Positions 43,609 through 53,171 are shown, numbered from the stretch's first letter. The stretch: 64,000 bases of DNA from Thermosipho atlanticus DSM 15807 (GCF_900129985.1 NZ_FQXN01000001.1:124001-188000); one strand, 5' to 3'. The notes: generated by a model from the letters alone, not told the origin. Numbers and translations are program-made.

Positions 43609-45435
43609 GTGATACTAATTCCTATGCCAAAAAAAATTAAAATTAAAAATGGTATATTTGAGTTAAAATCCGGTAGCTATGTTTATTTATCAACGAAAAA
43701 TTTATTCAAAAGTGTCAAAAAATTAAAAAATTATTTGAAAAGGTATGGAGTTAATGTTTTGATTTCGTATTATAAAGGAAGTAAAACGTCAATAGTTGCT
43801 GAAGTTAACAGAGGAAGAGTAAAAGAAAAGTCAGGTTATAAATTAATTGTAACTTCAGATGGAATTAAAATTTATGGAAATAACAATCAAGGTCTTCATT
43901 ATGGACTTATGACTCTTATCCAGATAATCAAAAATTATGGTACTGTAATTCCTGTTTTGGAGATACATGATTGGCCTGAAATTGAAAACAGGGGTGTGTT
44001 AATTGATGTAAGCAGAGATAAAGTTCCAAAACTAGAAACTTTATTTCAATTGGTGGATTTATTTTCAGAATTAAAATATAACCAACTTCAGCTTTATACT
44101 GAACATACCTTTGCATATCGTGAACATGAAAAAGTTTGGAAGGGTTATTCTCCATTTACCAGTGAGGATATTATAGAACTTGATAAGTATTGTAGGGAAA
44201 GATTTATAGAACTTGTACCTAACCAAGCTTCCTTTGGACATATGGAAAAATGGTTAGTGCATGATGATTATAGTTATATGGCAGAAACATCTGAGTTTGA
44301 TACTTTGTGGGGAAGGCATTTTGATAGACCGTTTACATTATCTCCAGCCGTTGAAGATAGCATTAAATTTTTAGCTTCATTGTATAATGAATTACTGCCG
44401 CATTTTAGAAGTAAATTATTTAATGTTAATTGTGATGAAACTTTTGATCTTTGTATGGGAAAGTCAAAGAGTCTTTGCAAAAAATATGGCAAGGGAAAGG
44501 TATATCTTGAATTTGTAATGAAAATTTACAATATAGTAATTAGTCATGGAAAAAGAATGATGATGTGGGGAGATGTTTTGAAAGAATATTCAGAATTATT
44601 GAAAAACGTACCTAAAGATATTGTTGTTTTAATATGGGGTTATGAAAAAGATCATCCTTTTGAGAAAGAATGTTCTATATTTAAAGATTTTGATTTTTAT
44701 GTATGTCCTGGAACTTCAAGTTGGAATTCTATTTTAGGAAGGGTAGAAAATGCTATTTTGAATATAAAAAATGCTGTTAAAAATGGGTTAAAATATAAGG
44801 CAAAAGGTTTTCTACTAACTGATTGGGGAGATAATGGTCATTGGCAACATCTTCCAATTTCGTTTGTAGGTTTTTTATATGGGGCTGCGCTTAGCTGGGG
44901 ATTTAATGAAAATAGTGATTTAAATTTAGAGGAAGCATTGAATAAGATTGGATTTAATGGAGAAGAATTAGGAGGAATACTATGTAATATTGGCAATGCT
45001 TATAAATTAACTGGAATTGAAGTCCCTAATTCTACATTGTTTGCTTTACCGCTATTATTTCCTGAAAAAGTTCTTTTAACTGATAAAATGGTAAAAATGT
45101 TAAAACTGGAAAATTTGAACAAAACAAAAGAAATTTTGGAAGGGAATTTTTCGCTACTGAGGCAATCCAATGCAGAAAATTCAAATGATTTGATAAAAGA
45201 AGAAATAAAGAATTCTATAGAAATTGCTTTATTTTCTGTAGATTTACTGATTTCACTTTTAAAAACAGGATCAAATTCAATTACGGGATTACCTAAAGTT
45301 GTAAAACAAGAATTTAAATATCGTTTTGAAAAGATTGTTGATGACTATAAAGCTATCTGGAAGAAAAGAAATAGAGAAGGAGGGTTGAATGAAAGTTTGA
45401 AAAAATTAACTAAGATTTGTAGTTATTTAGAATAG
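43609..45435 (+). CDS. GH20 beta-N-acetylhexosaminidase-like glycosidase
   Basis: The 608-residue enzyme has an N-terminal GH20b domain (to about 115; GYKLIVTSDGIKIYGNNNQGLHYG). A TIM barrel follows, beginning IENRGVLIDVSRDKVPKLETL, with the catalytic Asp-Glu pair at Asp276-Glu277 (NVNCDETFD). It would remove terminal GlcNAc/GalNAc by substrate assistance. There is no signal peptide, so substrates are cytoplasmic. The C-terminal 150 residues are helical and not recognised. The GTG start follows GAGGTGAT. No amino-sugar catabolic genes are beside it. Confidence 0.9.
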   Translation: MILIPMPKKIKIKNGIFELKSGSYVYLSTKNLFKSVKKLKNYLKRYGVNVLISYYKGSKTSIVAEVNRGRVKEKSGYKLIVTSDGIKIYGNNNQGLHYGLMTLIQIIKNYGTVIPVLEIHDWPEIENRGVLIDVSRDKVPKLETLFQLVDLFSELKYNQLQLYTEHTFAYREHEKVWKGYSPFTSEDIIELDKYCRERFIELVPNQASFGHMEKWLVHDDYSYMAETSEFDTLWGRHFDRPFTLSPAVEDSIKFLASLYNELLPHFRSKLFNVNCDETFDLCMGKSKSLCKKYGKGKVYLEFVMKIYNIVISHGKRMMMWGDVLKEYSELLKNVPKDIVVLIWGYEKDHPFEKECSIFKDFDFYVCPGTSSWNSILGRVENAILNIKNAVKNGLKYKAKGFLLTDWGDNGHWQHLPISFVGFLYGAALSWGFNENSDLNLEEALNKIGFNGEELGGILCNIGNAYKLTGIEVPNSTLFALPLLFPEKVLLTDKMVKMLKLENLNKTKEILEGNFSLLRQSNAENSNDLIKEEIKNSIEIALFSVDLLISLLKTGSNSITGLPKVVKQEFKYRFEKIVDDYKAIWKKRNREGGLNESLKKLTKICSYLE

Positions 45436-45447
45436 GAGGTGAACAGA

Positions 45448-45759
45448 ATGCCAGAATTTTCCAATCCGTTTTCAGTTCTAAAACTTGATAGAAAATTAAC
45501 CAAAGAAGAGCTGATTAGAGCAATTCGTTTCATGATTTCAGCTGAATATGAAGCTGTTCAACTTTATATGCAGCTAGCTGAGTCGATTGATGATGAACTT
45601 GCTAAAAACGTATTAATTGACATTGCAAACGAAGAGAAAGTTCATGCAGGTGAATTTCTAAGATTGTTGAAAGAGCTTGATCCTGAAGAGGAAACGTTTT
45701 ACAAAGAAGGTGCAAAGGAAGTTGAAGAAGAGATTGAAAAATTAAGAAGTAAAAAGTAA
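45448..45759 (+). CDS. Small ferritin-like protein, encapsulated-ferritin/rubrerythrin type (copy 2)
   Basis: The 103-residue protein is the paralogue of 38773-39084 with the same motifs (AEYEAVQLYMQLAE, IANEEKVHAGEFLRLL) and a shared MPEFSNPFS N-terminus. The ATG follows AGGAGGTG, 12 nt after the glycosidase gene, so it is co-transcribed with it here, unlike copy 1. It is followed by a terminator. Confidence 0.85.
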   Translation: MPEFSNPFSVLKLDRKLTKEELIRAIRFMISAEYEAVQLYMQLAESIDDELAKNVLIDIANEEKVHAGEFLRLLKELDPEEETFYKEGAKEVEEEIEKLRSKK

Positions 45760-45783
45760 TTTTTGAAAGTTAAAAAACTTTTT

Positions 45784-45809
45784 AGGGAGGCATTTGCCTC
45801 CCTTTTATT
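45784..45809 (+). terminator. Rho-independent terminator
   Basis: GGGAGGCA and TGCCTCCC with a 2-base loop, then TTTTATTTTT. Confidence 0.9.
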
Positions 45810-45836
45810 TTTCTTGTAGAAAAAGGCAAGTTCTGG

Positions 45837-45862
45837 TATAATTAATTCGTAAAACGAATTAA
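45837..45862 (+). promoter_or_regulatory. Extended -10 promoter and overlapping operator of the MFS gene
   Basis: TGGTATAAT (-10 at 45837-45842) runs into a perfect 9-3-9 inverted repeat TTAATTCGT-AAA-ACGAATTAA (45842-45862) that ends at the AAAAGGAG ribosome binding site. It is well placed for repression by an unknown regulator. Confidence 0.65.
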
Positions 45863-45875
45863 AAGGAGAAGTTGT

Positions 45876-47030
45876 ATGAGCGCTCCCGTTAAAATAATTC
45901 TTTTTACTTTTTTTAACGGTATTTCTAGAAACATTTACCAAGTTTTGTTCAATCTTTACCTTAAATCGTTGGGATATGATAATGAAATAATTGGTACAAT
46001 TATGTCATACAATCTTTGGGGCGGAGCTCTACTTGCTCTCCTGATTGGTTATTTTTCAGATAAAGTTGGAAGAAAAAAGGTACTTTTTTTGATCCAACCT
46101 TTTATTGTTGTTTTTGCTATAATGAGATTGTTCCCTTTATCAGCTAATTATTTATATATATCATCGTTTTTATATGGAGGCTTAAACGCCTCAACTCGTA
46201 TACTTTCAGATGTATTTATTGTTGAAAATACACACAATAAAAATAGGGCAAAGTTTTTTGGATTGAATTTTGGAGCTAATATGTTAACTGGTGTGCTTGG
46301 AAACGCAACAGGAGGAATTTTAGGGGATCTTTTTGGTTTTAAAAATGTAATGATTTCAGCAATGATATTGAGATTATTTGCTATTGTTCCTATGTTAAAT
46401 TTAGAAGAAAAAAGAATAAAAAAAGGTAAATTTCTTTTAAATGATTTCCAAAAGAAAGTTTTTAGCTTTTATATTTTTTCAACAGCAAGTGTAGGATTTG
46501 GTGCAGGCTTGTTTATTCATTTTGGAAATGTGATCTTTTACGATTTATTTTCTCTGAGTGCAACTTTAATTGGATTTATTCTTGCATTTGCCCAACTTGG
46601 AACAAGTATAGGTTCTGCTTTCTCACATAAACTTGGGAAAAAATTTGGTGCAGGACGTTTACTTCTTATTTCGCATTTTATAGTGCCTATATTGATTTTT
46701 ATGTTAGCAATTGTAAGAGAACCAATAATTTTTACTACAATCTATGTTAGTAGATTTACCATAATGAATATGGTAAATCCAATTTTTAATACATTGGTTT
46801 TATCATTTTTACCCTCAAATATACTAGCGTCTAGTGCAGGGATAAGAAATTTTGCAAATAATGGAATGCGAGCAATAGCCGCAATGGTATTTGCAAATTT
46901 AGCCACTGGAAACGAAGGTTATTTTTATATTTTTATAATAAGTGCAGCATTTTACTTTATCAACGCAGTTGTTACATTCATTTTTTATAAAAATCTAAAA
47001 GGTAAGGATAAGGAATTTTATGAACATTGA
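45876..47030 (+). CDS. MFS transporter
   Basis: The 384-residue protein has about 12 membrane helices and the MFS loop motif GYFSDKVGRKKVLF (residues 61-74). An internal repeat of the fold is visible (GFILAFAQLGTSIGSAFSHKLGKKFGAGR). It probably exports a drug or small metabolite; no substrate can be inferred. Its promoter has a strong palindrome, so it is regulated. The 3' end overlaps the convergent nucleotidyltransferase gene by 13 nt. Confidence 0.9.
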   Translation: MSAPVKIILFTFFNGISRNIYQVLFNLYLKSLGYDNEIIGTIMSYNLWGGALLALLIGYFSDKVGRKKVLFLIQPFIVVFAIMRLFPLSANYLYISSFLYGGLNASTRILSDVFIVENTHNKNRAKFFGLNFGANMLTGVLGNATGGILGDLFGFKNVMISAMILRLFAIVPMLNLEEKRIKKGKFLLNDFQKKVFSFYIFSTASVGFGAGLFIHFGNVIFYDLFSLSATLIGFILAFAQLGTSIGSAFSHKLGKKFGAGRLLLISHFIVPILIFMLAIVREPIIFTTIYVSRFTIMNMVNPIFNTLVLSFLPSNILASSAGIRNFANNGMRAIAAMVFANLATGNEGYFYIFIISAAFYFINAVVTFIFYKNLKGKDKEFYEH

Positions 47031-47620
47031 TCAATATCTTTTAGTATTCTATCCGTGTTAAAGTTTATTTTGAAGACAAGTTCAGGATTTTCTATAATTA
47101 TTTGTTTGATTCCAGTGTCTCCATTGATAGTGAAAAGTTTTTCGAAAAGTGAGTGATGGATAAATGTTGGAAATCCCTTTTTTCCTTTATAAAATGGAGC
47201 AATAATCTTATTTTTTCCATCACAATATTTCAAGATTTTTTTTACATCTTCTATTTTTATGAATGGCATATCAGCTAAAAAAATGGCAATATATTCTGGA
47301 ATGTCTATAGAAGTTATTATTTCACTAATTGCTAATTTTATTGACGAAGAAATTCCTTTTTTATAGTTATGATTTTCTAAAATAACAAAATCGTTAGGCA
47401 CTTTAAATTTGTTTTTTAAATTTTGCCAGTTAGGATTAACTACTAGATAATTTCTTCTGAAATTACAACTTTTTACTAAATTTATAACCACTTGAAGCAT
47501 AGGTTTTTCACTAACTAAATGTAGTAATTTGTTTCCTTTACTATATCTCTTCCCTTCACCAGCAGCTAATATAATTGAATCTATCGATTTTTTTCTAGAT
47601 TTATTAAATATTTTTTCCAT
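47018..47620 (-). CDS. MocA/MobA-like nucleotidyltransferase
   Basis: The 200-residue protein has the NTP-transferase loop ILAAGEGKRYSKGNKLL (residues 17-33), KPMLQVVI, the metal-binding Asp in FLADMPFI and PFYKGKKGFPTFIH, a profile of MocA (CTP:molybdopterin cytidylyltransferase). No molybdenum enzyme is visible, so the substrate may differ. The start at 47620 follows AGGAGGG and overlaps ogt by 40 nt. A broken second copy is at 39081-39581. Confidence 0.87.
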   Translation of the reverse strand: MEKIFNKSRKKSIDSIILAAGEGKRYSKGNKLLHLVSEKPMLQVVINLVKSCNFRRNYLVVNPNWQNLKNKFKVPNDFVILENHNYKKGISSSIKLAISEIITSIDIPEYIAIFLADMPFIKIEDVKKILKYCDGKNKIIAPFYKGKKGFPTFIHHSLFEKLFTINGDTGIKQIIIENPELVFKINFNTDRILKDIDQCS

Positions 47621-48012
47621 TTTAACCCTCCTGTGAAACCTCCAAGATCATTTTTTGATACAACCCTATGACATGGAATATATATAGGTAAGGGATTAGC
47701 AGCCATAGCAAAGCCGATAACTCTTGGGTTAATGTTTAGTTCCTTTGCAATTTTTCCGTATGTTTCGGTAGTACCATAAGGAATGTTATAGACGTAATTC
47801 CAAATTTTTTTAAAAATAGGACCTCCACTTATTTTTACAGTAAAATCAAATTTTTTTCTTTTTCCCTCGAAATATTCTTTAATTTGTTTGGTAAATATCC
47901 CACAATCTTTTTCTTCCAAAAATTCATCAGAAAGTTCAATTTTTACTAAATTGTCATTTTCTACATATATAACAACTGTTCCAATTTTTAGCGGAACTAG
48001 CCCAATTTTCAT
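47581..48012 (-). CDS. ogt: Methylated-DNA-protein-cysteine methyltransferase
   Basis: The 143-residue suicide enzyme repairs O6-methylguanine by moving the methyl group to its own Cys in IPCHRVV (near residue 113). The helix-turn-helix (TTETYGKIAKELNINPRVIGFAM) and Asn hinge are present. The N-terminal domain is short, as in hyperthermophile Ogt. It overlaps the downstream gene by 40 nt, an unusually long same-strand overlap. Confidence 0.93.
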   Translation of the reverse strand: MKIGLVPLKIGTVVIYVENDNLVKIELSDEFLEEKDCGIFTKQIKEYFEGKRKKFDFTVKISGGPIFKKIWNYVYNIPYGTTETYGKIAKELNINPRVIGFAMAANPLPIYIPCHRVVSKNDLGGFTGGLKWKKYLINLEKNR

Positions 48013-48084
48013 AGATATATTCCCCCTAAATGTGTTTACAATTATTATATCATCTTAAAATTCATTTTAAAATAGTAAATTTGT

Positions 48085-48090
48085 TATAAT
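48085..48090 (+). promoter_or_regulatory. -10 box 6 nt before the hydrolase ATG (possible leaderless transcript)
   Basis: TATAAT ends only 6 nt before the ATG at 48097, and no Shine-Dalgarno sequence lies between. If transcription starts at the usual distance it begins at or within the start codon. Confidence 0.55.
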
Positions 48091-48096
48091 AAAGAT

Positions 48097-49029
48097 ATGA
48101 AGAATAAAAATTATAAAGTGTTCTTTAAAGTTGTTTTTTCAATTTTTCTCCTTTTACTCTCGTTACTCAATTTAGGTTTAACAGTGATGATTTTGTTTCT
48201 GATAGAGTTACCATTAATCAGAAAATCTTTACTTGGGAAATTGCCTTTAGATATAGAAAAAAAACCATGGAGCAGAGTGAAAACATTAAAATACAAAGAA
48301 AATTTATGGCTTGATATTTATTACCCAAAATCAAAAGGCCCTTATTCTTTAGTCTTTTTTGCTCATGGTGGTGGTTGGATAAGCGGATATAGAAAACAAC
48401 CTAATAATTTATCTTGGTATAGATTTCTTGTAAATAATAATTTTGCTGTAGCAACTATTGATTATAGATATGCTTACTTTAATGACATAGAGATATTATT
48501 GGATAATTATGAAAGTGCCTTAAATTTTATTGTTAAAAATAATAAACATTTAGAAATAGATGTTAACAATATTAGTCTAATGGGTTTATCGGCAGGTGGG
48601 CATTTGTCTTTATATTATGCCTTAACAAAGAAACCTGATGTAAAAAATGTAGTTGCATTTTATTCCCCTTCGGATTTAAAAGATATATGGAAGACTGATT
48701 CATTATTTGCCAGATTTGCCGTTTCTGTTACTTTGAAAAGATTTCCGAAAAAATCCAAGGAAATATATGAAAAATATTCTCCGATTAATCATGTGAAAAA
48801 GGGTTTAATGCCAATTTTACTAGTTCATGGATTAAAAGACAATGTTGTTCCATGTATTTCTTCTGTTAAAATGTACAAGAAACTGAGAGAATATAAAAAT
48901 TCAGCAAAGTTATTACTTCATCCTAATGGTGATCATGGATTTGAGTTCGTTTTAAAAGACGAGAGGACGAAAGAAATATTAAGAGAAACTATAAAGTTTT
49001 TAAGAGGTGAGTTTAATGATAAGTTTTGA
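48097..49029 (+). CDS. Alpha/beta hydrolase, esterase/lipase type with N-terminal membrane anchor
   Basis: The 310-residue protein has one N-terminal transmembrane helix (residues 8-38) and then a BD-FAE/hormone-sensitive-lipase-like fold. It shows oxyanion HGGGWISG near residue 90, nucleophile Ser in MGLSAGGHL, Asp in HGLKDNVVP and His in NGDHGFEF, so the full triad is present. It is likely a membrane-tethered carboxylesterase. It has no ribosome binding site. The next gene overlaps its end by 14 nt. Confidence 0.87.
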   Translation: MKNKNYKVFFKVVFSIFLLLLSLLNLGLTVMILFLIELPLIRKSLLGKLPLDIEKKPWSRVKTLKYKENLWLDIYYPKSKGPYSLVFFAHGGGWISGYRKQPNNLSWYRFLVNNNFAVATIDYRYAYFNDIEILLDNYESALNFIVKNNKHLEIDVNNISLMGLSAGGHLSLYYALTKKPDVKNVVAFYSPSDLKDIWKTDSLFARFAVSVTLKRFPKKSKEIYEKYSPINHVKKGLMPILLVHGLKDNVVPCISSVKMYKKLREYKNSAKLLLHPNGDHGFEFVLKDERTKEILRETIKFLRGEFNDKF

Positions 49030-50014
49030 TTATAAATACGTTCCGCCAGAATATACATCAGGATATATCTTAAAATCTAAAAATTTTAGAGTATCTTATA
49101 TAAAGTTTAAAAGTATGTATAAAAAAGCAGAAAGAGGAACAGAAATGGTTGAGATTTATCTATTTGAACCGAAAAGTAATATTGCCGGTACTTTAGTAAT
49201 CTTGCATGGATTAGGTACTAATAATGTCCCATTTTTATTGTGGATGGGAACTCATCTGGCTAATGCAGGGATCAGAACTGTAATTCCAATATTACCTGGT
49301 AATTTTACCAGAGTACCTAATGGTTCCATGAGTGGAAAGGATTACTTTTCGGTTAATATTGAAAAAGCAACTAAGTTTTGGGAACATGCAATTGTTGATA
49401 TGCTAAGTGTTGTTGAATTTTTGAAAAATAACAATTTATGGCACGAAAATAATTGTTTATTTGGATTTTGCCTTGGAGGAATGATCGGAGTTATATTGAA
49501 TGCTATTAGTGATGATTTTAAACGAACAATTTTAATGGCTACAGGTGGAGATATTGCTACACTAATTTGGTATTCTCCAACTCTTTCTTTTATGAGAAAA
49601 GAATTTAAAAAAGGTTTGGGGAAAGAGTTTTACATAAATTCACAAGAAAAGTTTTTAAAAATTTTTAAAGACGATATTGAGAAATTAAAGCAATTTAAAA
49701 CTGTTGAAGAAATGCAAAAGAGTGATATTCATCCTTTTTTAAAGGTTGATCCTATTGCTTGTGCAAAGTTTGTAAATCCAGATAAAATTATCTTTATTGA
49801 AGCATTATTCGATAAGGCTCTTCCAAAGAAAACTAGAAAATTACTTTGGAAGACATTAGGTAAACCAGAACATCATTACATTTTTTCAGGTCATGTGACT
49901 TGGCTTCCTTTTCAGTATTTTTTAGCAAAGTTTATACTAAAAAAAATGAATGCTAAAGAATTTAGAAGGCAATTAAGGTTACTTGAAAAAGTCAAGTATG
50001 AGGATAAAAAATAA
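49016..50014 (+). CDS. Alpha/beta hydrolase with Cys nucleophile elbow
   Basis: The 332-residue protein has an alpha/beta-hydrolase core: VILHGLGTNN (oxyanion), nucleophile elbow GFCLGGMIG with Cys in place of Ser, Asp in ALFDKALP and His in FSGHVTW. Cys at the elbow is normal in PHA synthases (GxCxGG) and dienelactone hydrolases, so it may act on thioesters or lactones. There is no signal peptide. The ATG at 49016 follows GAGGTG. A 10-5-10 AT hairpin (50011-50035) sits at its stop codon. Confidence 0.82.
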   Translation: MISFDYKYVPPEYTSGYILKSKNFRVSYIKFKSMYKKAERGTEMVEIYLFEPKSNIAGTLVILHGLGTNNVPFLLWMGTHLANAGIRTVIPILPGNFTRVPNGSMSGKDYFSVNIEKATKFWEHAIVDMLSVVEFLKNNNLWHENNCLFGFCLGGMIGVILNAISDDFKRTILMATGGDIATLIWYSPTLSFMRKEFKKGLGKEFYINSQEKFLKIFKDDIEKLKQFKTVEEMQKSDIHPFLKVDPIACAKFVNPDKIIFIEALFDKALPKKTRKLLWKTLGKPEHHYIFSGHVTWLPFQYFLAKFILKKMNAKEFRRQLRLLEKVKYEDKK

Positions 50015-50057
50015 TAATATCATTAATATTATTATATCTTTAGAAAGGGAATAAATA

Positions 50058-50900
50058 ATGAAAAATTATTTTTTAATTTTATTTTTAGTGGGTATAATTC
50101 TATCTAACTTATTGTTACCTGATAAATATAAAAGATTAATTATTTTGGAAGAATATGAGCAAGAGTTAAAAATCTTAAAAAACGAACATAACAAAAAAAG
50201 CGAGGTGAAAAATGTGTATATTTTAGGTCATAGAGGTTATCCTAAAAAATATGTTGAAAATACCTTAGAGTCCTTTAAAGGTGCTATTGAGGCAGGTGCT
50301 GATGGTGTAGAACTTGATATATGGAAAAGTAAAGACGGAATAATTATGGTGTCCCATGATAATAGTTTGGAAAGGGTATTTAGGGTAGATTTATCAATTA
50401 AAAGTTCAACTGCGAGTGAAATAAAAAATAAGGCTCCTGTTCCAACACTTGAAGAAGTGTTTAATATTATTCCGAAAGGAAAGATAATAAACATTGAAAT
50501 TAAAGATAAAGAAGCTGGTGATGCAGCTGTTGAACTTGTAAAAGAACACGATTTATCTGAGTACGTAATTTTTAGTTCTTTTGATCATGAGATTATTACT
50601 GAACTTTCAAAAAAATATGATAATGAGAAATTCGGCTATTTGTTCGATGAACGTCACACTTATTTAACTTTGAATGATTTAAAAAAATTGTTTGAACCGA
50701 AAAATATTTATAGTGCACATATTCCAATTCAACTATTAGTTCATGATAGAGAAATGTTTTTGAAGTTGATTGAACTTTTGAGATATTTAGATAAAAAAAT
50801 TGTTTTGTGGACAGTTAATGATGGAAGTATAATCAAAGAATTTAAACCTGATTATATTATCACGGACGAGGTTGAAAAATTGGTAAACATTTTCAAATAA
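50058..50900 (+). CDS. Glycerophosphodiester phosphodiesterase, membrane-anchored
   Basis: The 280-residue protein has an N-terminal membrane helix (residues 3-20), a coiled linker (to about 55) and a GDPD barrel. The barrel shows LGHRGYPKKYVENTLESF, the metal-binding GVELDIWKSKDG, VSHDNSLERVF and INIEIKD. It splits glycerophosphodiesters from phospholipid turnover into glycerol 3-phosphate and an alcohol. It follows two membrane/lipid-type hydrolases, so the three may form a lipid-recycling unit. Confidence 0.92.
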   Translation: MKNYFLILFLVGIILSNLLLPDKYKRLIILEEYEQELKILKNEHNKKSEVKNVYILGHRGYPKKYVENTLESFKGAIEAGADGVELDIWKSKDGIIMVSHDNSLERVFRVDLSIKSSTASEIKNKAPVPTLEEVFNIIPKGKIINIEIKDKEAGDAAVELVKEHDLSEYVIFSSFDHEIITELSKKYDNEKFGYLFDERHTYLTLNDLKKLFEPKNIYSAHIPIQLLVHDREMFLKLIELLRYLDKKIVLWTVNDGSIIKEFKPDYIITDEVEKLVNIFK

Positions 50901-50930
50901 AAAGGAGCTAGGTTAACCTAGCTCCTTTTT
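50899..50930. terminator. Bidirectional terminator, perfect 16-bp palindrome
   Basis: AAAAAGGAGCTAGGTT is followed immediately by its exact complement, with A and T tracts at both ends. It serves the convergent GDPD and kbl genes. Confidence 0.92.
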
Positions 50931-50946
50931 AGAATACTATTTTAAA

Positions 50947-52128
50947 TTAAATCACATTGAGTTTTTTTCCAACTTTTTCAAATTTTTCTAGAGCAAAATC
51001 TAGATCTTCCTTTGAATGGGTTGCACTGATCATTACCCTAATTCTTGCTTTTCCTTTAGGAACTGTAGGATAGCCAATCGATTGTGCAAATATTCCTTCA
51101 TTGAATAATTCCTTACTAAATTGTGTTGAAAGTTTGGCGTCATAAAGCATTACAGGAGTAATTGGGGTTTCACTTTCTCCGGTATCAAATCCTAATTTTC
51201 TCATTTCATTTTTGAAGTATTTTGCATTTTCCCAAAGTCTATTAACTCTTTCATCTGATTCCTGGAGAATTTTAGTGGCTTCAAGAGCAGCAGCGGTATC
51301 TGCTGGAGAAAGAGGGCTACTAAACAGGAATGGTCTAGCTTTTTGTTTAAGATATTCAATCAATTCTTTTTTTCCAGCAATGTATCCTCCAAGTACTCCG
51401 AAAGCCTTTGAGAGTGTACCAATTTCAATGTCAACTCTACCATGTAAACCAAAGTGATCAACTATTCCCCTGCCATGGCTTCCAAGGACTCCTTCTCCGT
51501 GAGCATCGTCAACCATGACCATAGCATCGTATTTTTCAGCGAGTTCTACAATTTCTGGAAGTGGTGCTAAATCTCCATCCATACTGAAAACTCCATCAGT
51601 TATTATTAATTTTCTCCTGGCTCCTTGTTCGTTTGCTTCTTTTAATTTTTTTTCAAGATCTTTAACATCTCTGTGTTTCCAAACAAATCTCATAGCTTTA
51701 GAAAGGCGTACACCATCAATTATACTTGCATGATTGAGTTCATCAGATAGGATCGCATCTTTTTCGTTAGTAATTGCGGGTATAACAGCTTGATTAGCGA
51801 CAAAACCAGACTGGAGAAAAATTGTTGCTTCAACTTTTTTAAATTCTGCCAAAGTTTTTTCCAATTCTTCGTGTAAAGAAAAAGTACCGGCGATGGTTCT
51901 AACGGCTCCAGGCCCTACACCCCATTTTTCAATTGCTTTAATTGCTGCGTTTTTTAATCTTTCTTCATTTGCAAATCCAAGATAGTTGTTAGAACAAAGA
52001 TTTAAAACTTTTTTCCCATTTATAACTAGCCACGCTCCTTGTGGAGATTCAAGAGTTCTTATATATGTATAAAGTCCTTGTTCTTTTAAATTTTCAAGTT
52101 CTTGTGCAAAAATACTATAATCGAACAT
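50947..52128 (-). CDS. kbl: Glycine C-acetyltransferase (2-amino-3-ketobutyrate CoA ligase)
   Basis: The 393-residue PLP enzyme cleaves 2-amino-3-ketobutyrate with CoA to glycine and acetyl-CoA. It has [15 protein letters not shown] near residue 45, the His stacking motif [24 protein letters not shown] and the PLP lysine in [13 protein letters not shown]. It follows tdh by 11 nt; together they degrade threonine. Other alpha-oxoamine synthases (BioF) are similar, but the tdh partner decides. Confidence 0.95.
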   Translation of the reverse strand: MFDYSIFAQELENLKEQGLYTYIRTLESPQGAWLVINGKKVLNLCSNNYLGFANEERLKNAAIKAIEKWGVGPGAVRTIAGTFSLHEELEKTLAEFKKVEATIFLQSGFVANQAVIPAITNEKDAILSDELNHASIIDGVRLSKAMRFVWKHRDVKDLEKKLKEANEQGARRKLIITDGVFSMDGDLAPLPEIVELAEKYDAMVMVDDAHGEGVLGSHGRGIVDHFGLHGRVDIEIGTLSKAFGVLGGYIAGKKELIEYLKQKARPFLFSSPLSPADTAAALEATKILQESDERVNRLWENAKYFKNEMRKLGFDTGESETPITPVMLYDAKLSTQFSKELFNEGIFAQSIGYPTVPKGKARIRVMISATHSKEDLDFALEKFEKVGKKLNVI

Positions 52129-52139
52129 AAATTCACCCC

Positions 52140-53171
52140 CTAATCAAGATTTAATACAACTTTACCACATTTTTTATTTAACATAAGTTCAAATCCTTTT
52201 TCCCATTGTTCAAATGGCAAGATGTGAGTTACAACTTTTGATAAATCTACTTTTTTATTTCTAAGGAGTTCATCAGCGATTTTCCATGTGTCAAACATTC
52301 TGCGCCCAGTTATACCATATATTGTAATTCCTTTCATTATAACGAGAGAGTCCAGATTGATATCTATACTTCCACCAAATATTCCCAGTAAAGATGCTTC
52401 TCCACCCATAGTTACACATTTTAAACCATCTTCAAGTGCTTTTTTATTACCACTCATTTCTAGAAGTATGTCTACACCATCTTTAGTGATTGTGTAAACT
52501 TTTTTTATTAGATCTTCTTTTAACGGATTTATTATTATATCAGCTCCATTTTCTTTAGCCATTTGAATCCTTGTCGAATCTACTTCACTTGTAATTACTA
52601 AACTTGCTCCTGCAGCTTTTGCAACTTGTATGGCCATTAGTCCTATTGGTCCAGCTCCTGTGATCAAGACAACTTTTCCCGTTAAATCAGTTACTAAAGA
52701 AGTGTGTATTGCATTTCCAAAAGGTTCCATAACTGATGCAAAATCAAGAGGAATTTCCGCAGAGAATTTCCATAACACAGTTTCGGGAATTATAGCATAT
52801 TCTGTAAAAACTCCATTTCTATCTACGCCTAATATTTCCAAATTTTGACATACATGCATTCTACCAGTCTTGCATTGTAAACAATGCTCGCATGGGATAT
52901 GTGTTTCTGCAGAAACAAGATCTCCAATTTTAACTTGTGTAACTGCTTCTCCAACTGCTACAACTTCACCAGCCATTTCATGGCCAATTATCATAGGAGG
53001 TTTTATTCTCGTTTGTGACCATTCATCCCATTTATATATGTGGACGTCGGTTCCACATATAGAGGTTCTTCTAATTTTTACTAAAACTTCTCGAGGTCCC
53101 AATTTTTCTGGTTTTTTTACGTCTTTTAAAACAAAACCTGGCCCCGGTTTTTCTTTTAAAATGGCTTTCAT
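52140..53171 (-). CDS. tdh: L-threonine 3-dehydrogenase
   Basis: The 343-residue zinc-dependent medium-chain dehydrogenase oxidises threonine to 2-amino-3-ketobutyrate with NAD+. It has [13 protein letters not shown] (catalytic zinc Cys), [12 protein letters not shown], the structural zinc cluster [15 protein letters not shown] and NAD site [13 protein letters not shown]. It pairs with kbl in one operon, so threonine is split to glycine and acetyl-CoA. Confidence 0.96.
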   Translation of the reverse strand: MKAILKEKPGPGFVLKDVKKPEKLGPREVLVKIRRTSICGTDVHIYKWDEWSQTRIKPPMIIGHEMAGEVVAVGEAVTQVKIGDLVSAETHIPCEHCLQCKTGRMHVCQNLEILGVDRNGVFTEYAIIPETVLWKFSAEIPLDFASVMEPFGNAIHTSLVTDLTGKVVLITGAGPIGLMAIQVAKAAGASLVITSEVDSTRIQMAKENGADIIINPLKEDLIKKVYTITKDGVDILLEMSGNKKALEDGLKCVTMGGEASLLGIFGGSIDINLDSLVIMKGITIYGITGRRMFDTWKIADELLRNKKVDLSKVVTHILPFEQWEKGFELMLNKKCGKVVLNLD

